Assembly (NCBI RefSeq): GCF_040273735.1
Contig: NZ_JBELZM010000013.1
Span: 1 to 64,000 of the forward strand
Length of the DNA stretch: 64,000 nt
Direction of reading: 5' to 3'
Origin: Solibacillus sp040273735
GTDB lineage: Bacteria; Bacillota; Bacilli; Bacillales_A; Planococcaceae
Shown here: positions 63,004-64,000 of the stretch, one piece after another
Numbering within the stretch: the stretch's first letter is position 1
Layout: each line of letters opens with the position of its first letter
Program-made: the position numbers and the translations under genes
The notes under the pieces: model-generated
The model's input: only the letters and a program-made list of their open reading frames with translations
Databases searched by the model: none
Told to the model about the DNA's origin: nothing

Positions 63004-63135
63004 TATTGGAACAATTGTACATGATATTAGAAAAACTCGGCCTGATATTTGAAAATCGGGAGGTGATATTAGAACAAATCACCCGATATTAGAACAACTG
63101 GACAATATTTTAGAACATCTGTGAATATATTGGAA
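63004..63135 (-). repeat. Phased repeat array E: 7 degenerate units, inverted relative to arrays A-C
   Basis: On + the core TATTAGAA appears at 63025, 63067 and 63087 with variants at 63004 (TATTGGAA), 63046 (TATTTGAA), 63108 (insertion) and 63128 (TATTGGAA). Steps are 20-21 bp. It is the most degenerate of the five arrays. A short CCAA-rich simple repeat (63141-63168) adjoins it. Confidence 0.82.
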
Positions 63136-63140
63136 AAACC

Positions 63141-63168
63141 GGCCAAACCAACCAACCAACCAACCAAA
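63141..63168. repeat. Simple (CCAA)n microsatellite
   Basis: About six tandem copies of the CCAA/ACCA unit lie between array E and the terminator of the acyl-CoA dehydrogenase gene. Confidence 0.8.
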
Positions 63169-63200
63169 CAAAAAAACGCCCGGTAACCAAACCAGGCGCT
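63169..63200 (-). terminator. Terminator of the acyl-CoA dehydrogenase gene
   Basis: On the minus strand, AGCGCCTGG pairs with CCGGGCGT (one wobble), followed by seven T. Confidence 0.8.
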
Positions 63201-63218
63201 ACTCTTACACTTATGTTT

Positions 63219-64000
63219 TCAATAACCGCTATTCAATACATCAAACGCCTTCACTGCTAACGGCACTTCACCAAAAGGCTTTTGATCGAACTGTTCCTCG
63301 ATATAAATTTCCGCCAGCATTTGTTCGCGTTCACCGGCTGTTTCACCATGCTTTACTGCGACAACCGCTTCATAGAGACGGGCAAGCTGCTGCATAAGCG
63401 GTTTTGCCTCAAGTGTTTGCATAGCCGGATCGAGTGTGACAAATACTGCAAAACGCTGCTCTACGACAGAGGCAAGCTGCTGCAAATACGGATGGTTCGT
63501 TTGCTGTAATTCATTAATAAGCGTAACATGCGCATTCTTTTGCACGAGGCGAATAAGCTCGTGTGCCAAAATGTTTGCTGTTCCTTCCCAAACGGTTAAT
63601 ACTTGGGCATCGCGAAGCAGGCGTGGGAGCACGAAATCTTCGATATAGCCATTGCCGCCATGAAGTTCAATCGCTTCATGCGTAAACTCGATCGCCCATT
63701 CTGCTGTTTCCTTTTTCACTAACGCAATTAACAGGCGGACGATCTGCTGTTCTTCCTCTGAAGCATTCCCGCTGACAACTTCATCATACCGCGACACTAA
63801 ATCGAACAACGCGACAAGTGAAGCATGCCATTTTGCGTGCAATGCGCCTAATGAATGCTTCACCATTGGAAACTCGGAAACTGTTTGTCCAAAGGCGATA
63901 CGCCCGTTTGTATAATGGACCGCTTCATCCAGCGCGCGTTTCATGATGCCGACTGATGCAGCGGCATTGCAAATACGAGACAAGTTGAGCGCTTCGAGCA
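63219..64000 (-). CDS. Acyl-CoA dehydrogenase family protein (AidB-like), 3' part only
   Basis: The 5' part lies beyond the right edge. The visible C-terminal half shows the family pattern: RIAFGQTVSEFPMVKH, the helical C-terminal domain with IELHGGNGYIEDF and LRDAQVLTVWEGTANIL. That last segment, with an extended helical tail, fits the long AidB-like branch associated with DNA-alkylation response, but ordinary fatty-acid enzymes cannot be excluded without the N-terminus. Confidence 0.85.
   Translation of the reverse strand, partial: LEALNLSRICNAAASVGIMKRALDEAVHYTNGRIAFGQTVSEFPMVKHSLGALHAKWHASLVALFDLVSRYDEVVSGNASEEEQQIVRLLIALVKKETAEWAIEFTHEAIELHGGNGYIEDFVLPRLLRDAQVLTVWEGTANILAHELIRLVQKNAHVTLINELQQTNHPYLQQLASVVEQRFAVFVTLDPAMQTLEAKPLMQQLARLYEAVVAVKHGETAGEREQMLAEIYIEEQFDQKPFGEVPLAVKAFDVLNSGY

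Noticed and set aside
63141..63168. CCAA repeat as a phase-variation switch of the acyl-CoA dehydrogenase
   Set aside because: It lies downstream of the gene's stop, outside coding and promoter regions, so length change would not alter expression directly.

Overview
The window looks like chromosome from a low-GC, Gram-positive Bacillota, most likely the Planococcaceae/Caryophanaceae group around Solibacillus or Lysinibacillus. This is inferred from the strong GGAGG ribosome sites, AT-rich intergenic DNA, lipoprotein signals and gene content; no rRNA or housekeeping marker is present to prove it. It carries about 55 protein genes, one complete small insertion sequence, one riboswitch and no tRNA or rRNA genes.

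Layout. 1-0.8 kb: an intact IS200-type element. 0.95-3.7 kb: an amino-acid (probably cystine) ABC importer followed by luxS. 3.8-9.1 kb: small single genes (SRPBCC, VOC, TPP-riboswitch-controlled thiW, cupin, membrane protein, DEDDh exonuclease) separated by unusual phased repeat arrays. 9.2-9.7 kb: wreck of an alanine:cation symporter. 10.0-25.5 kb: a bacillibactin-type catechol siderophore cluster in two inward-facing operons, each with a sigma-A promoter and a Fur box at its outer edge: dhbA-dhbC-isochorismatase (then a CYP152 peroxygenase behind a terminator) on +, and dhbE-ArCP-dhbF-mbtH-MFS exporter-sfp on -. The adenylation codes read as Gly and Thr, so DHB-Gly-Thr is the expected building block. 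25.7-28.6 kb: amidohydrolase, BCCT transporter, DUF3243. 28.7-31.3 kb: an uncharacterised AAA+ATPase / TPR-membrane / membrane-protein operon. 31.8-34.5 kb: a chemoreceptor with a BMP-type lipoprotein. 34.8-36.9 kb: a histidyl-tRNA synthetase behind a leader peptide and attenuator, plus a GNAT gene. 37-40.5 kb: diguanylate cyclase, ATP-grasp protein, UPF0316 protein. 41-45.8 kb: an RsbY-RsbM-RsbK stress-signalling module without sigB-rsbVW beside it. 45.9-51.6 kb: endonuclease-Q-like protein, AAHS-type MFS, XRE regulator, DUF2339 protein. 51.8-56.4 kb: transglutaminase-like protein and a GntR-controlled ABC operon. 56.5-60 kb: LysR regulator divergent from a GntP permease and a beta-hydroxyacid dehydrogenase. 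60.2-64 kb: RocB-type peptidase, two unknown small proteins and the 3' part of an acyl-CoA dehydrogenase.

The most unusual feature is a family of five intergenic arrays (about 54 units) of the 8-9 base motif TTCTAATA(A/T). The units sit almost exactly 21 bp apart, which is two DNA turns and also seven codons. In the longer arrays the last base alternates A/T. Read on the opposite strand, the arrays spell a leucine-zipper-like heptad, I/L-L-E-x-x-x-x. I know of no named family that matches.
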